Positions 7,774 through 17,048 of a DNA stretch of 64,000 nucleotides are shown here, in pieces. A program made the translations under genes and the position numbers. The stretch comes from Candidatus Sphingomonas colombiensis. GTDB taxonomy: Bacteria > Pseudomonadota > Alphaproteobacteria > Sphingomonadales > Sphingomonadaceae. A model generated the notes under the pieces. That model saw nothing but the letters and a program-made list of their open reading frames with translations. It had not been told where the DNA came from and ran no database searches. The stretch's first letter is position 1, and each line of letters opens with the position of its first letter. The stretch is taken from the NCBI GenBank assembly GCA_029202845.1, contig CP119315.1:2139001-2203000 (forward strand), in the 5' to 3' direction.

Positions 7774-8355
7774 TCAGCTATAATTGAAGCTGATGCTGAT
7801 CCGTTCGTCCTTCGCGTCGCTCGGCATCACTTCGTGGCGCAGCCAGCTTTCCCACAGGAATACGCTTCCGGTCGCGGGCTCGGCATAAACGAAAGTATCG
7901 GGGCGCAACGGTGCGGCCATCAGCATCGGCAGACGCGGGTCTTCGAGCTTGAGCGCGCCCGATCTCGCCGGCACCGCGACATAGAAGGTGCCGGAGATCA
8001 CGCTATGCGGATGGATATGCCCGGAATGGGTCGCATGGCGCTTCATCACATTGACCCACAGGCTGTCGAGCTTCAGCCGCCGGCCGCCCAGATCGAGTTG
8101 CAATTCGCTGGCGAAGGCGGCGACATGCTTGTCCAGCCGACGCTTCAGCGCGGCAAAGGCGGGATCGCGCGCGGGCAGATCGTTGAGCGAGGCATAACTG
8201 GTGTAGCCGCGATAGCCGTGCGCGCGCGACCATGCGCGGCCAGCGCCATCCTCCTGCGCCAGCACATGCGCCGATTGTTCGAGATCTGCGATCAGCGCCT
8301 CGTCGGCGATGCGGTCTTCGTAGAACAGGGTGGGAAACAGCGTGCGGATCGGCAT
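7774..8355 (-). CDS. TIGR02466-type 2OG-Fe(II) oxygenase
   Basis: A 193-residue protein of the putative 2-oxoglutarate/Fe(II) oxygenase family PF13759/TIGR02466. The central SGHIHPHSVISGTFYV carries the proposed His ligands, and SVFLWESWLRHEVMP plus ERISISFNYS at the C-terminus carry the distal His and the Arg expected to hold 2-oxoglutarate. Length is typical. Substrate is unknown; relatives lie near translation genes in some genomes. Here it is 46 nt downstream of pth. Confidence 0.82.
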   Translation of the reverse strand: MPIRTLFPTLFYEDRIADEALIADLEQSAHVLAQEDGAGRAWSRAHGYRGYTSYASLNDLPARDPAFAALKRRLDKHVAAFASELQLDLGGRRLKLDSLWVNVMKRHATHSGHIHPHSVISGTFYVAVPARSGALKLEDPRLPMLMAAPLRPDTFVYAEPATGSVFLWESWLRHEVMPSDAKDERISISFNYS

Positions 8356-8401
8356 GGGGCGGGGCCTTGTTCGAAACGGGGAAGGGGGAGACGGCGGCGG
8401 C

Positions 8402-8977
8402 TCAATCCCCCAGCCGGAGCGCCACGTCGTTCATGAAACGCGCGTCGTCATCACCGGCGAGCCATGGTGCCTCCGCCGCGACCGCGCCGAGCAGATCGGA
8501 CAACGGATCGATCTCATTCTTGGCGTAATTGCCGAGCACATAGCCGGTGACGCGATCCTTGTGACCGGGATGGCCGATGCCGATCCGCACGCGGCGGAAA
8601 TCGGGGCCGAGATGCTGGTCGATCGAGCGCAGCCCGTTGTGCCCGGCGGTGCCCCCGCCGCGTTTCACCTTGACCTTGAACGGCGCGAGATCGAGTTCGT
8701 CGTGGAACACGGTGAGCGCGTCTACATCGAGCTTGTAGAAGCGCAGCGCCTCGCCGACACTGCGGCCGCTTTCGTTCATGAACGTGGCGGGCTTCAGCAG
8801 CAGGATCTTCTCCGATCCCAGCCGCCCTTCCTGCACCCAGCCCTGAAACTTCTTCGTGACCGGGCCGAAATCATGCACGACGGCGATCGCGTCGAGCGCC
8901 ATGAACCCGACATTGTGCCGGTGCATCGCATATTGCGGCCCCGGATTGCCCAGACCGACCCACAATTGCACGCGCAT
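8402..8977 (-). CDS. pth: Peptidyl-tRNA hydrolase
   Basis: A 191-residue enzyme that releases tRNA from stalled peptidyl-tRNA. The family start GLGNPGPQY (residues 8-16) and HNVGFMALD (21-29, His21 equivalent to the catalytic His20 of E. coli) are intact, as are ATFMNESG and HDELDL. It lies 74 nt downstream of rplY, the usual alphaproteobacterial order. Confidence 0.97.
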   Translation of the reverse strand: MRVQLWVGLGNPGPQYAMHRHNVGFMALDAIAVVHDFGPVTKKFQGWVQEGRLGSEKILLLKPATFMNESGRSVGEALRFYKLDVDALTVFHDELDLAPFKVKVKRGGGTAGHNGLRSIDQHLGPDFRRVRIGIGHPGHKDRVTGYVLGNYAKNEIDPLSDLLGAVAAEAPWLAGDDDARFMNDVALRLGD

Positions 8978-9051
8978 TCCCTCCGATATGAAACGGGCGG
9001 GGGGACGTTGCCGTCACCCCGCCCGAATTGGCTAGCAGACGATCGGGCGAA

Positions 9052-9669
9052 TTACTCCGCCTTGTCGCCTTCTTCCTCAGCCGCAACCTCGGCCGCGCCT
9101 TCGGTCGACTTGAGCGCCGACGGGGCAACGATCGTCGCGATGGTGAAATCGCGGTCTTCGATCGCCGAAGCGGTGCCCTTAGGCAGCTTCACGTTCGAGA
9201 TGTGGATCGATTCGCCGACATCGAAGCCCTTGAGCGAGATCGCGATCTCACCGGGGATTTCCGCCGCGTCGCACACCAGCTCCAGCTCGTGGCGAACGAT
9301 GTTGAGCACGCCGCCCTTCTTCAGGCCGGGGGCTTCCTCTTCGTCCGCGAACACGACCGGCACCGCAACGGTGACCTTGGCGTGCGCGCTGATGCGCAGG
9401 AAATCGACGTGGACCGGACGATCGGTGACCGGGTGGAAATGCACGTCCTTCGGCAGCGTGCGCTCACCGTTGACCATGACGACCGAGTTCATGAAGTGCC
9501 CGGTGCCGAGCGCCTTCACGAGCGCCTTTTCCTCGAGATGGATCGAGGTGGGCTCTTTGTTCTGGCCGTAGATCACGGCGGGTACGCGGCCTTGACGACG
9601 CAGATCACGGGAGGCTCCCTTGCCAATCCGATCACGCGTCTCGGCTGCGAGCGTCAGCGTATCGCTCAT
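9052..9669 (-). CDS. rplY: 50S ribosomal protein L25/Ctc
   Basis: A 205-residue long-form L25 (Ctc/TL5 type) that binds 5S rRNA. The N-terminal domain starts TLTLAAETRDRIGKGASRDL and contains GRVPAVIYG, the 5S-binding beta barrel; the C-terminal domain (about 95-185) is the TL5-type extension, with an acidic Ala/Glu tail. ATG 9669 is used because it begins the conserved domain and is preceded by GGAGATATT; the frame extends further upstream without homology. First gene of the rplY-pth group. Confidence 0.95.
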   Translation of the reverse strand: MSDTLTLAAETRDRIGKGASRDLRRQGRVPAVIYGQNKEPTSIHLEEKALVKALGTGHFMNSVVMVNGERTLPKDVHFHPVTDRPVHVDFLRISAHAKVTVAVPVVFADEEEAPGLKKGGVLNIVRHELELVCDAAEIPGEIAISLKGFDVGESIHISNVKLPKGTASAIEDRDFTIATIVAPSALKSTEGAAEVAAEEEGDKAE

Positions 9670-9789
9670 ACAATATCTCCGAAACGAAAGTGGTTCATCT
9701 CCCGCCACGCCTCCAGGGATGACCATGACGGGAAGCCGGCGCGCTTAGCGGGACGCGACGAAAAAAGCAATGATGGGGCGGATTCGCCC

Positions 9790-10710
9790 TCAATACTTAA
9801 TCCGCACCGCCTTCAGCTTGTAGCGCAGCAGTTCGTCCTGCACGCTGCCCTTGCCCGCCAGATGCCCGGCGCCGACCGCGATGAACACCGTGCCCGGCGT
9901 GCGCATGCGCTCCGCGATCCACCCCGCCCATTGCTTGTTGCGGTTGAGCAGCAGCGTTTGCGCCACCTCGGGGGAATCCTCCAGCGAGGCGTTCATGTCC
10001 TTCGCCAGTTCCTCGGGCCGCCCGGCCGCCCAGTCGGCGACCATCTTGTCCATATTTTCCCGCGCCTTGGGCAGTTCGTCGATCGTCGAGGAGAGCAGCT
10101 CGACCTGTCCCTTTTGCGAGAGCCTGTCGAAGATGGACAGCTGCCCTTCGAACGTCTCCAGCCCCATTACCTGCTTCTTCTGCGCCTTTGCCGCGCGGGT
10201 CAGGATGCCTTCGGGGCCGTTCGCGGGATCATAACCGATCTTTTCGAGCGGCAGGATCGACAGGCTGATCGCGGCGAACCACGGGCGCATCCGATCGAAT
10301 TGCGACAGCGCCAGCCCGTTCTCGGTCAGCGCGGTGGCGAAAGCGGCGCGCTTTTCCGGCGGCAATTGCTCGGTCAACGTCGGGCCGTTGGGCGCGAAGG
10401 CCTTGGACAGCACCACCTTCTGCTGCGTTTCCTGATCCGGCTCGACCATTTCGAGGACGAGCGTGCCGGAGCGATCGAACGCCTTCTTCACCGCCTCGTC
10501 GAACCACGACAGGCCGGGTTTCAGCACATGGATCGTGCCGAACAGATAGATCGTGGTGTCCTTGTCCTTCACCACCCACAAAGCGGGATCGGCGGGCGTC
10601 GTCGCGACCTGTGGCGCGGGCTGCGCGCAGGCGGGAAGGGCGAAGGCGAGCCCGAGGGCGGCGAACGAAGCGGCGAATGAGCGGAACAATGCGGTTCGAC
10701 CTCGTGTCAA
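9790..10710 (-). CDS. TraB/GumN family lipoprotein
   Basis: A protein of about 306 residues of the TraB/GumN family (PF01963), predicted metalloprotease-like Tiki fold. A signal peptide precedes lipobox LPAC at residue 28. The mature part has LFGTIHVLKPG (the GTIH motif) and EMVEPDQ, then LETFEGQLSIFD, and near the C-terminus VFIAVGAGHLAGKGSV (the GxxH motif), all typical. No ATG fits: TTG at 10710 or TTG at 10689 are candidates, the latter with GAGG about 10 nt upstream. Divergent from glyQ. Confidence 0.85.
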   Translation of the reverse strand: MTRGRTALFRSFAASFAALGLAFALPACAQPAPQVATTPADPALWVVKDKDTTIYLFGTIHVLKPGLSWFDEAVKKAFDRSGTLVLEMVEPDQETQQKVVLSKAFAPNGPTLTEQLPPEKRAAFATALTENGLALSQFDRMRPWFAAISLSILPLEKIGYDPANGPEGILTRAAKAQKKQVMGLETFEGQLSIFDRLSQKGQVELLSSTIDELPKARENMDKMVADWAAGRPEELAKDMNASLEDSPEVAQTLLLNRNKQWAGWIAERMRTPGTVFIAVGAGHLAGKGSVQDELLRYKLKAVRIKY

Positions 10711-10777
10711 AAGTAACAGGGTGTGACTTACTCATACCCTTGCCTGTTGGCGAGCCATCCGTCATTGCGCGCGCGCG

Positions 10778-11689
10778 ATGAATATGAGGTCAACAGACAC
10801 GCCGCTGAGCTTTCAGGACATGATCCTGCGCCTCCATCAATATTGGAGCGAGCGCGGGTGCGTGATCCTCCAGCCCTATGACATGCGGATGGGCGCGGGC
10901 ACTTTTCACCCCGCGACGACGCTGCGTTCGCTCGGCCCGGAGCCGTGGAAAGCCGCCTTCGTCCAGCCCAGCCGCCGCCCGACCGATGGCCGCTACGGCG
11001 AAAATCCCAACCGGCTCCAGCATTATTACCAATATCAGGTGATCCTGAAGCCCAGCCCGCCGGATCTGCAACAGCTCTATCTCGGCAGCCTTGCCGCGAT
11101 CGGGGTGGACATGAGCATCCACGATATCCGCTTCGTCGAGGACGATTGGGAAAGCCCGACGCTTGGCGCATGGGGGCTCGGCTGGGAAGTGTGGTGCGAC
11201 GGGATGGAGGTGACCCAGTTCACCTATTTCCAGCAGATGGGCGGCTATGATTGCAAGCCGGTCGCGGGCGAGCTGACCTACGGGCTCGAGCGGCTGGCGA
11301 TGTATATCCAGAACGTCGACAATGTGTACGACCTGCGCTTCAATGACGAGGGCGTCAGCTACGGCGACGTGTTCCTCGAAAACGAGCGCGAGATGTCGAA
11401 GTGGAACTTCGAGGTCGCGGACACCGACGCGTTGTTCGATCTTTTTCGCAAGGCGGCGGCCGAATGCGAGAATGCGCTTGCGGCGCAACTGCCGCTCGCC
11501 GCTTATGAGCAGGCGATCGAGGCGAGCCACATCTTCAACCTGTTGCAGGCGCGCGGCGTGATTTCCGTGGCGGAGCGGCAGGCCTATATCGGCCGCGTGC
11601 GTGATCTCGCCAAGGCGAGCTGCGCGGCGTGGATCGAGAAGAACACGCCCGCATGGCAGGCGAAATATCCCGAATGGAATGCCGCGTGA
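10778..11689 (+). CDS. glyQ: Glycyl-tRNA synthetase alpha subunit
   Basis: A 303-residue catalytic subunit of the bacterial alpha2beta2 glycyl-tRNA synthetase. It opens with LSFQDMILRLHQYW and carries GCVILQPYDMRMGAGTFHP and WKAAFVQPSRRPTDGRYG, the class II motif region. ATG 10778 and ATG 10784 are both possible. It overlaps glyS by 4 nt (GTGA), so the two subunits are translationally coupled. Confidence 0.98.
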   Translation: MNMRSTDTPLSFQDMILRLHQYWSERGCVILQPYDMRMGAGTFHPATTLRSLGPEPWKAAFVQPSRRPTDGRYGENPNRLQHYYQYQVILKPSPPDLQQLYLGSLAAIGVDMSIHDIRFVEDDWESPTLGAWGLGWEVWCDGMEVTQFTYFQQMGGYDCKPVAGELTYGLERLAMYIQNVDNVYDLRFNDEGVSYGDVFLENEREMSKWNFEVADTDALFDLFRKAAAECENALAAQLPLAAYEQAIEASHIFNLLQARGVISVAERQAYIGRVRDLAKASCAAWIEKNTPAWQAKYPEWNAA

Positions 11690-13722
11690 CCGATTTCCTG
11701 CTCGAACTCCGCTCGGAGGAAATCCCCGCCCGGATGCAGGCCAAGGCGCGTGACGATCTTGCCCGGCTGTTCGCGGCCGAGCTGGCGCAATCCGGCATCG
11801 CCGCGACCGAGACGATCACTTATGCCACGCCGCGCCGGCTGACGCTGATCCTGCGCGGGCTGCCGCAGGCGACCGAGGCGGTGCGCGAGGAACTGAAAGG
11901 CCCGCGCTCGTCCGCCCCGCCGCAGGCGCTGGAGGGTTTCCTGCGCAAGACCGGCCTCACGCGCGAGCAGCTTGAGGAGCGCGACGGCGTGTTCTTCGCG
12001 GTGATCGAGCGCCCCGGCCGCGCGACCGCCGAAGTGCTCGCCAGCGCGATCCCCGCCGTGATCCGTGCTTTCCCCTGGCCCAAGTCGATGCGCTGGGGCG
12101 CGGAATCGCGCTCGACAGAGAGCCAGCGCTGGGTGCGCCCGTTGCATGGCATCGTCGCGCTGTTCGGCGGCGATATCGTTCCCGTCACGGTGTCTGGCGT
12201 GGAGAGCGGTGCGGCGACGCTTGGCCATCGCTTCCACCATCCGGGCGCGATCACGATTGGATCGGTGGCGGATTATGCCGAGAAACTGCGCGCCGCCCAT
12301 GTCATCGTCGATCAGGACGAGCGGATGACGATCATCCGGACTCGCGCCTCCGCCTTGGCGCGCGAGGCCGGGCTCGAACTGATCGAGGACGAGGGGCTGG
12401 TTGCGGAGAATGCCGGGCTGACCGAATGGCCGGTGCCGCTGCTCGGCCGCTTCGACGCGGCGTTCCTTGAGGTGCCGCCCGAGGTGATCCAGCTCACCGC
12501 GCGGGTGAACCAGAAATATTTCGTGTGCCGCGATGGCGCGGGCAAGCTGGCGAACGCCTTCGTCTGCACCGCGAACATCGCCGCGACCGACGGCGGTGCG
12601 AAGATCACGGAGGGCAACCGCAAGGTGCTCGCCGCGCGGCTGGCCGATGCGCGCTTCTTCTACGAGACGGACCTAAAGGTGCCGCTGGAAGAACAGGCGA
12701 AGAAGCTCGAGAAAATTGTCTTCCACGAAAAGCTCGGCACCGTTGCCGACAAGGTGGAGCGGGTGGCGAAGCTGGCGGAATGGCTGGCGAGCGAAAAGAT
12801 CGTCCCCCGTTGCGATCCGAAGCTGGCGCGCCGCGCGGCGGAATTGTGCAAGGCCGATCTCGTCACCGGCATGGTCGGCGAATTCCCCGAGCTTCAGGGC
12901 CTGATGGGCGGATATTACGCCGCCGCGCAGGGTGAGGATGCAGCGGTCGCCGAGGCGATCCGCGATCACTACAAGCCGGTCGGGCAGGGCGATGACGTGC
13001 CGACCGCACCGGTTACGGTGGCGGTGTCGCTGGCGGATAAGCTGGATACGCTGGCCCGGTTCTTTGCTGCTGGGATGCCGCCCACGGGTTCAAAAGATCC
13101 GTATGCGCTTCGACGCGCGGCACTGGGCTTTTTAGCCCTGATCGTGGACAATCGGCTCCGTTGTTCATTCAAACGCCTTTTGATCGAGACCGGCGCTGCT
13201 TCCGCGTTTCCGGAGCTTGAAGCCTTCCTCATCGACCGCCTCAAGGTCCAGCAGCGTGAAGCCGGCGTTCGGCATGACCTGATCGACGCGGTGTTCGCGC
13301 TTGGTGGCGAGGACGATCTCGTTCGGTTGCTCGCGCGCGTCCATGCGCTGCAATCGTTCGTGACCACCGATGACGGCGCCAACCTGCTCGCAGGCTACAA
13401 GCGCGCGGCGAACATCCTCAAGAAAGAGGGCGTCGAGTCGGCCGAGTGGAAGCCGCTTACGTACACGCCCGAGAACGATGAGGCCGCGCTGATCGCGGCG
13501 CTTGACGCTGCCGAGCCGGCCGCCGCCGATGCCGTCGGCAACGAGGACTTTGAGGCGGCGATGGCCGCGCTCGCCACGTTGCGCGCACCGATCGATGCAT
13601 TCTTCGACAGTGTGACGGTCAACGACGCCGATCAGGACAAACGCGCCGCGCGGCTCGCATTGCTTGCGCGCGTTCGTGCTGCAGTGCACAGCGTCGCCGA
13701 TTTCTCGAAGATCGAGGGATAA
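11686..13722 (+). CDS. glyS: Glycyl-tRNA synthetase beta subunit
   Basis: A 678-residue tRNA-binding subunit of glycyl-tRNA synthetase. It starts TDFLLELRSEEIPARM, the family signature, and has the HD-like middle part and the C-terminal anticodon-binding domain. GTG 11686 overlaps the glyQ stop and is preferred; an in-frame ATG at 11674 would add four residues. DNA between about 13,130 and 13,300 uses less GC-biased codons than the rest of the gene, but the reading frame is intact. Confidence 0.97.
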   Translation: MTDFLLELRSEEIPARMQAKARDDLARLFAAELAQSGIAATETITYATPRRLTLILRGLPQATEAVREELKGPRSSAPPQALEGFLRKTGLTREQLEERDGVFFAVIERPGRATAEVLASAIPAVIRAFPWPKSMRWGAESRSTESQRWVRPLHGIVALFGGDIVPVTVSGVESGAATLGHRFHHPGAITIGSVADYAEKLRAAHVIVDQDERMTIIRTRASALAREAGLELIEDEGLVAENAGLTEWPVPLLGRFDAAFLEVPPEVIQLTARVNQKYFVCRDGAGKLANAFVCTANIAATDGGAKITEGNRKVLAARLADARFFYETDLKVPLEEQAKKLEKIVFHEKLGTVADKVERVAKLAEWLASEKIVPRCDPKLARRAAELCKADLVTGMVGEFPELQGLMGGYYAAAQGEDAAVAEAIRDHYKPVGQGDDVPTAPVTVAVSLADKLDTLARFFAAGMPPTGSKDPYALRRAALGFLALIVDNRLRCSFKRLLIETGAASAFPELEAFLIDRLKVQQREAGVRHDLIDAVFALGGEDDLVRLLARVHALQSFVTTDDGANLLAGYKRAANILKKEGVESAEWKPLTYTPENDEAALIAALDAAEPAAADAVGNEDFEAAMAALATLRAPIDAFFDSVTVNDADQDKRAARLALLARVRAAVHSVADFSKIEG

Positions 13723-13795
13723 GGCCCCCTCGTTCCGGAATGTTCGACCTATCTATTTCGCGTCCGCAGCGAAAACAGACACTTGGGGATAGAAG

Positions 13796-16468
13796 ATGAC
13801 GCAATACGTCTATCGGTTCGGTGGTGGTGTTTCCGATGGGGGCAAGGGCGACAAGTTTCTGCTCGGCGGCAAGGGCGCGAATCTGGCCGAAATGGCCTCG
13901 ATCGGGCTGCCGGTTCCTCCCGGATTCACCATCTCGACCGAGATGTGCACGCGTTATTATGAGGATGGCGAGCAATTCCCCGCCTCGCTGCGTGACGAAG
14001 TGGCGCAGGGCATCGCGCATATCGAGGGCGTGACCGGCAAGAAGTTCGGCGATGCCTCCGCTACGGGCGCGGGGCCGCTGCTCGTCTCGGTCCGCTCCGG
14101 CGCGCGGGTGTCGATGCCGGGCATGATGGATACGGTCCTCAACCTCGGCCTCAACGACGCGACGGTCGAGGGGCTGGCCAAGGTTTCCGGCGACGAGCGT
14201 TTCGCGTGGGACAGCTATCGCCGCTTCATCCAGATGTATTCGGATGTGGTGCTGGAACTGGATCACGGCGCGTTCGAGGAAGCGCTGGAGATCGCCAAGG
14301 AAGATCAGGGCTTTACGCTCGATACCGAGATGTCGGCGGCGGACTGGAAGGCGCTGGTTGGCGAATATAAGCGGCTCGTCGAGGCGGAATGGGGCAAGCC
14401 CTTCCCGCAGGACGTGCACGATCAGCTGTGGGGCGCGGTCGGCGCGGTGTTCGGATCGTGGCAGGCGGAGCGCGCCAAGGTCTATCGCCGCCTTAACGAC
14501 ATTCCGGGCACCTGGGGCACCGCAGTCAACGTGCAGGCGATGGTGTTCGGCAACATGGGCGATACGTCTGCGACCGGGGTTGCCTTCACGCGCGATCCCT
14601 CGACCGGCGAGAACGTCTATTACGGCGAGTTCCTGATCAACGCGCAGGGCGAGGACGTGGTGGCGGGCATCCGCACCCCGCAATATCTGACGCTCGCCGC
14701 GCGTGAGGCGGCGGGGGCCAAGGCCGCGTCGATGGAAGAGGCGATGCCGGTGGTCTACGCCGAGCTGGCGGCGGTGTTCGACCGGCTCGAAAACCATTAT
14801 CGCGACATGCAGGACATCGAATTCACCGTCGAGGCGGGGAAATTGTGGATGCTCCAGACGCGATCGGGCAAGCGCACCGCCAAGGCGGCGCTGAAGATCG
14901 CGGTCGAGATGGCCGATGCAGGGCTGATAACGCGCGAGGAGGCGATCGCGCGGGTCGATCCGCAGGCGCTCGATCAGTTGCTTCACCCGACGCTCGATCC
15001 CGATGCGGCGCGCGACGTGCTGACCAAGGGCCTGCCCGCATCGCCGGGCGCGGCGAGCGGCGCGGCGGTGTTCGATGCCGACACGGCCGAGCGCTGGGCG
15101 GCGGACGGCAAGGCGGTGATCCTCCTGCGCACCGAAACCTCGCCGGAGGATATCCATGGCATGCACGCGGCGAAGGGCATCCTGACCGCGCGCGGCGGGA
15201 TGACCAGCCATGCGGCGGTGGTAGCGCGCGGCATGGGCCGGCCGTGCGTTTCCGGTGCGGGCGCGCTGTCGATCGACGCCAAGGCGAAGATCGCGCGGGT
15301 TGGCTCGCGGGAGGTGCGCGAAGGCGAGACGGTCACCATCGACGGCACGACCGGCGAAGTGATGGCGGGTGAGGTCGCGACGATCCAGCCCGAGCTGATC
15401 GGCGATTTCGGCACGCTGATGGAATGGGCCGATGCGGTGCGCCGCCTCAAGGTGCGCGCCAACGCCGAAACCCCGCTCGACTGCCGCACCGCGCGCGAAT
15501 TCGGCGCGGAGGGCATCGGGCTGTGCCGCACCGAGCATATGTTCTTCGATGCGGCGCGGATCACGGCGGTGCGCCAGATGATCCTCGCGGCCGATGAGGC
15601 CGGGCGACGCGTCGCGCTGGAGAAATTGCTGCCGGAACAGCGCAAGGACTTCCTCGAAATCCTTGAAGTCATGGCCGGATTGCCAGTGACGATCCGCCTG
15701 CTCGATCCGCCGCTGCACGAATTCCTGCCGCATGAGGAGGCGGAGTTCGCAGAGGTCGCCGCCGCGGCGGGCGTGGATGTGGATACGCTCAAGCGCCGCG
15801 CGGCGGAGCTGCATGAGTTCAACCCGATGCTCGGGCATCGTGGTTGCCGGCTCGGCGTTACCTACCCCGAAATCTACGAGATGCAGGCGCGCGCGATCTT
15901 CGAGGCGGCGCTGGATGTGGCGGACGAGTCCGGCGAGGCGCCGATCCCGGAAGTGATGATCCCGCTGGTCGCGACCAAGCGCGAGCTGGAACTGATGAAG
16001 GCGGTGGTTGATCGCACCGCAGAGGCGGTGTTCGCGGAACGTGGCAAGCGGGTCGACTATCTCGTCGGCACGATGATCGAGCTGCCGCGCGCCGCGCTGC
16101 GCGCCGCCGAAATCGCGGAAGCGGCCGAATTCTTCTCGTTCGGCACCAACGATCTGACGCAGACCACGCTGGGCGTGAGTCGAGACGATGCCGCGCGCTT
16201 CCTGACCAGCTATGTCGAGAAGGGCATCTACGCCAAGGATCCGTTCGTCAGCCTCGATATCGAGGGTGTGGGCGAGCTGGTGGAGATGGCCGCCGAGCGC
16301 GGGCGCTCGACCCGGCCGGGGATCAAGCTCGGCATCTGCGGCGAGCATGGCGGGGATCCGGCATCGATCGCGTTCTGCGAATCGGTGGGGCTGGATTACG
16401 TTTCCGCTTCGCCTTACCGTGTGCCGATCGCACGCCTGGCGGCAGCTCAGGCGGCGCTGAAAAAATAG
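13796..16468 (+). CDS. ppdK: Pyruvate, phosphate dikinase
   Basis: An 890-residue enzyme interconverting pyruvate + ATP + Pi with phosphoenolpyruvate + AMP + PPi; it supports gluconeogenesis or pyrophosphate-linked glycolysis. N-terminal ATP-grasp domain with LLGGKGANLAEM, central phosphohistidine domain with GGMTSHAAVVARGMGRPC (His near residue 472), and C-terminal TIM barrel with GICGEHGGDP (catalytic Cys near 848). ATG 13796 has GGGGATAGAAG upstream. It follows glyS by 73 nt and runs into a DUF1214 gene with 10 nt spacing. Confidence 0.98.
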   Translation: MTQYVYRFGGGVSDGGKGDKFLLGGKGANLAEMASIGLPVPPGFTISTEMCTRYYEDGEQFPASLRDEVAQGIAHIEGVTGKKFGDASATGAGPLLVSVRSGARVSMPGMMDTVLNLGLNDATVEGLAKVSGDERFAWDSYRRFIQMYSDVVLELDHGAFEEALEIAKEDQGFTLDTEMSAADWKALVGEYKRLVEAEWGKPFPQDVHDQLWGAVGAVFGSWQAERAKVYRRLNDIPGTWGTAVNVQAMVFGNMGDTSATGVAFTRDPSTGENVYYGEFLINAQGEDVVAGIRTPQYLTLAAREAAGAKAASMEEAMPVVYAELAAVFDRLENHYRDMQDIEFTVEAGKLWMLQTRSGKRTAKAALKIAVEMADAGLITREEAIARVDPQALDQLLHPTLDPDAARDVLTKGLPASPGAASGAAVFDADTAERWAADGKAVILLRTETSPEDIHGMHAAKGILTARGGMTSHAAVVARGMGRPCVSGAGALSIDAKAKIARVGSREVREGETVTIDGTTGEVMAGEVATIQPELIGDFGTLMEWADAVRRLKVRANAETPLDCRTAREFGAEGIGLCRTEHMFFDAARITAVRQMILAADEAGRRVALEKLLPEQRKDFLEILEVMAGLPVTIRLLDPPLHEFLPHEEAEFAEVAAAAGVDVDTLKRRAAELHEFNPMLGHRGCRLGVTYPEIYEMQARAIFEAALDVADESGEAPIPEVMIPLVATKRELELMKAVVDRTAEAVFAERGKRVDYLVGTMIELPRAALRAAEIAEAAEFFSFGTNDLTQTTLGVSRDDAARFLTSYVEKGIYAKDPFVSLDIEGVGELVEMAAERGRSTRPGIKLGICGEHGGDPASIAFCESVGLDYVSASPYRVPIARLAAAQAALKK

Positions 16469-16478
16469 GAGAGCGCTT

Positions 16479-17048
16479 GTGAAGCCATGGGCCCGCTATC
16501 TCGTAACTGCGGTAGTGGGTGTTGTGGCGGGGCTGGGCAGCGCGATCTATACGGTGCGGGCCGGCGCGCTTGGCTCGAATGTGACGATCGGTCCATGGGC
16601 GACCGGCAGGGATTTCGGCTCAACGGAGCAGGGCGCGCGGACGCGGGCGGTGGTCGCGCGGCGCGGGCTGCTCGCGCTGCCGGCGCGGGAAGCGCGCTAT
16701 TACACCGCCTCGGTCGATGATGCCGGGCGCTCGCTCGAGGGGCGGTGCAGCTATCGCGTGACGGGCGGTGCGCTGCCGGGGCGCTGGTGGAGCATGACGC
16801 TGTATGACGGCGACGGCTATCTCGCCGGTGACGGGCCATACTCGATCGAAAGTGCGGCGATTCCGGCAGAGAATCAGGGGCGCTGGACCATCCTCGTCTC
16901 GCCGGAGCGGCAGGCGGGGAATTGGTTGCTCACCGCCGGGCTCAAGCATTTCGATCTGACCTTGCGCACCTATCTGCCGCCCGATGCGGGCAAGGCCAAT
17001 CCAGCGCGCGACCAGTTACCCAGCATCCGGCGGGAGGCATGCGCATGA
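16479..17048 (+). CDS. DUF1214 domain protein, membrane-anchored
   Basis: A 189-residue protein with one N-terminal hydrophobic segment (residues 7-27) and a DUF1214 domain (PF06742): RYYTASVDDAGRSLEG, WSMTLYDGDGYL and WLLTAGLKHFDLTLRTY are recognisable. GTG 16479 follows AGGAGA at 16468-16473. The stop overlaps the next start as ATGA. Family function is unknown; it is often found joined to DUF1254. In this gene only the DUF1214 half is present. Confidence 0.78.
   Translation: MKPWARYLVTAVVGVVAGLGSAIYTVRAGALGSNVTIGPWATGRDFGSTEQGARTRAVVARRGLLALPAREARYYTASVDDAGRSLEGRCSYRVTGGALPGRWWSMTLYDGDGYLAGDGPYSIESAAIPAENQGRWTILVSPERQAGNWLLTAGLKHFDLTLRTYLPPDAGKANPARDQLPSIRREACA

Noticed and set aside
13100..13320. 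Possible foreign insertion in glyS (less GC-biased codons)
   Set aside because: The frame and domain order are intact and the family continues through it, so it is normal local variation.
13619..16348. 909-codon open frame antisense to ppdK
   Set aside because: Rich in Arg/His/Ala/Asp without family motifs; the plus strand encodes a complete ppdK. It is an artefact of GC-rich codon bias.
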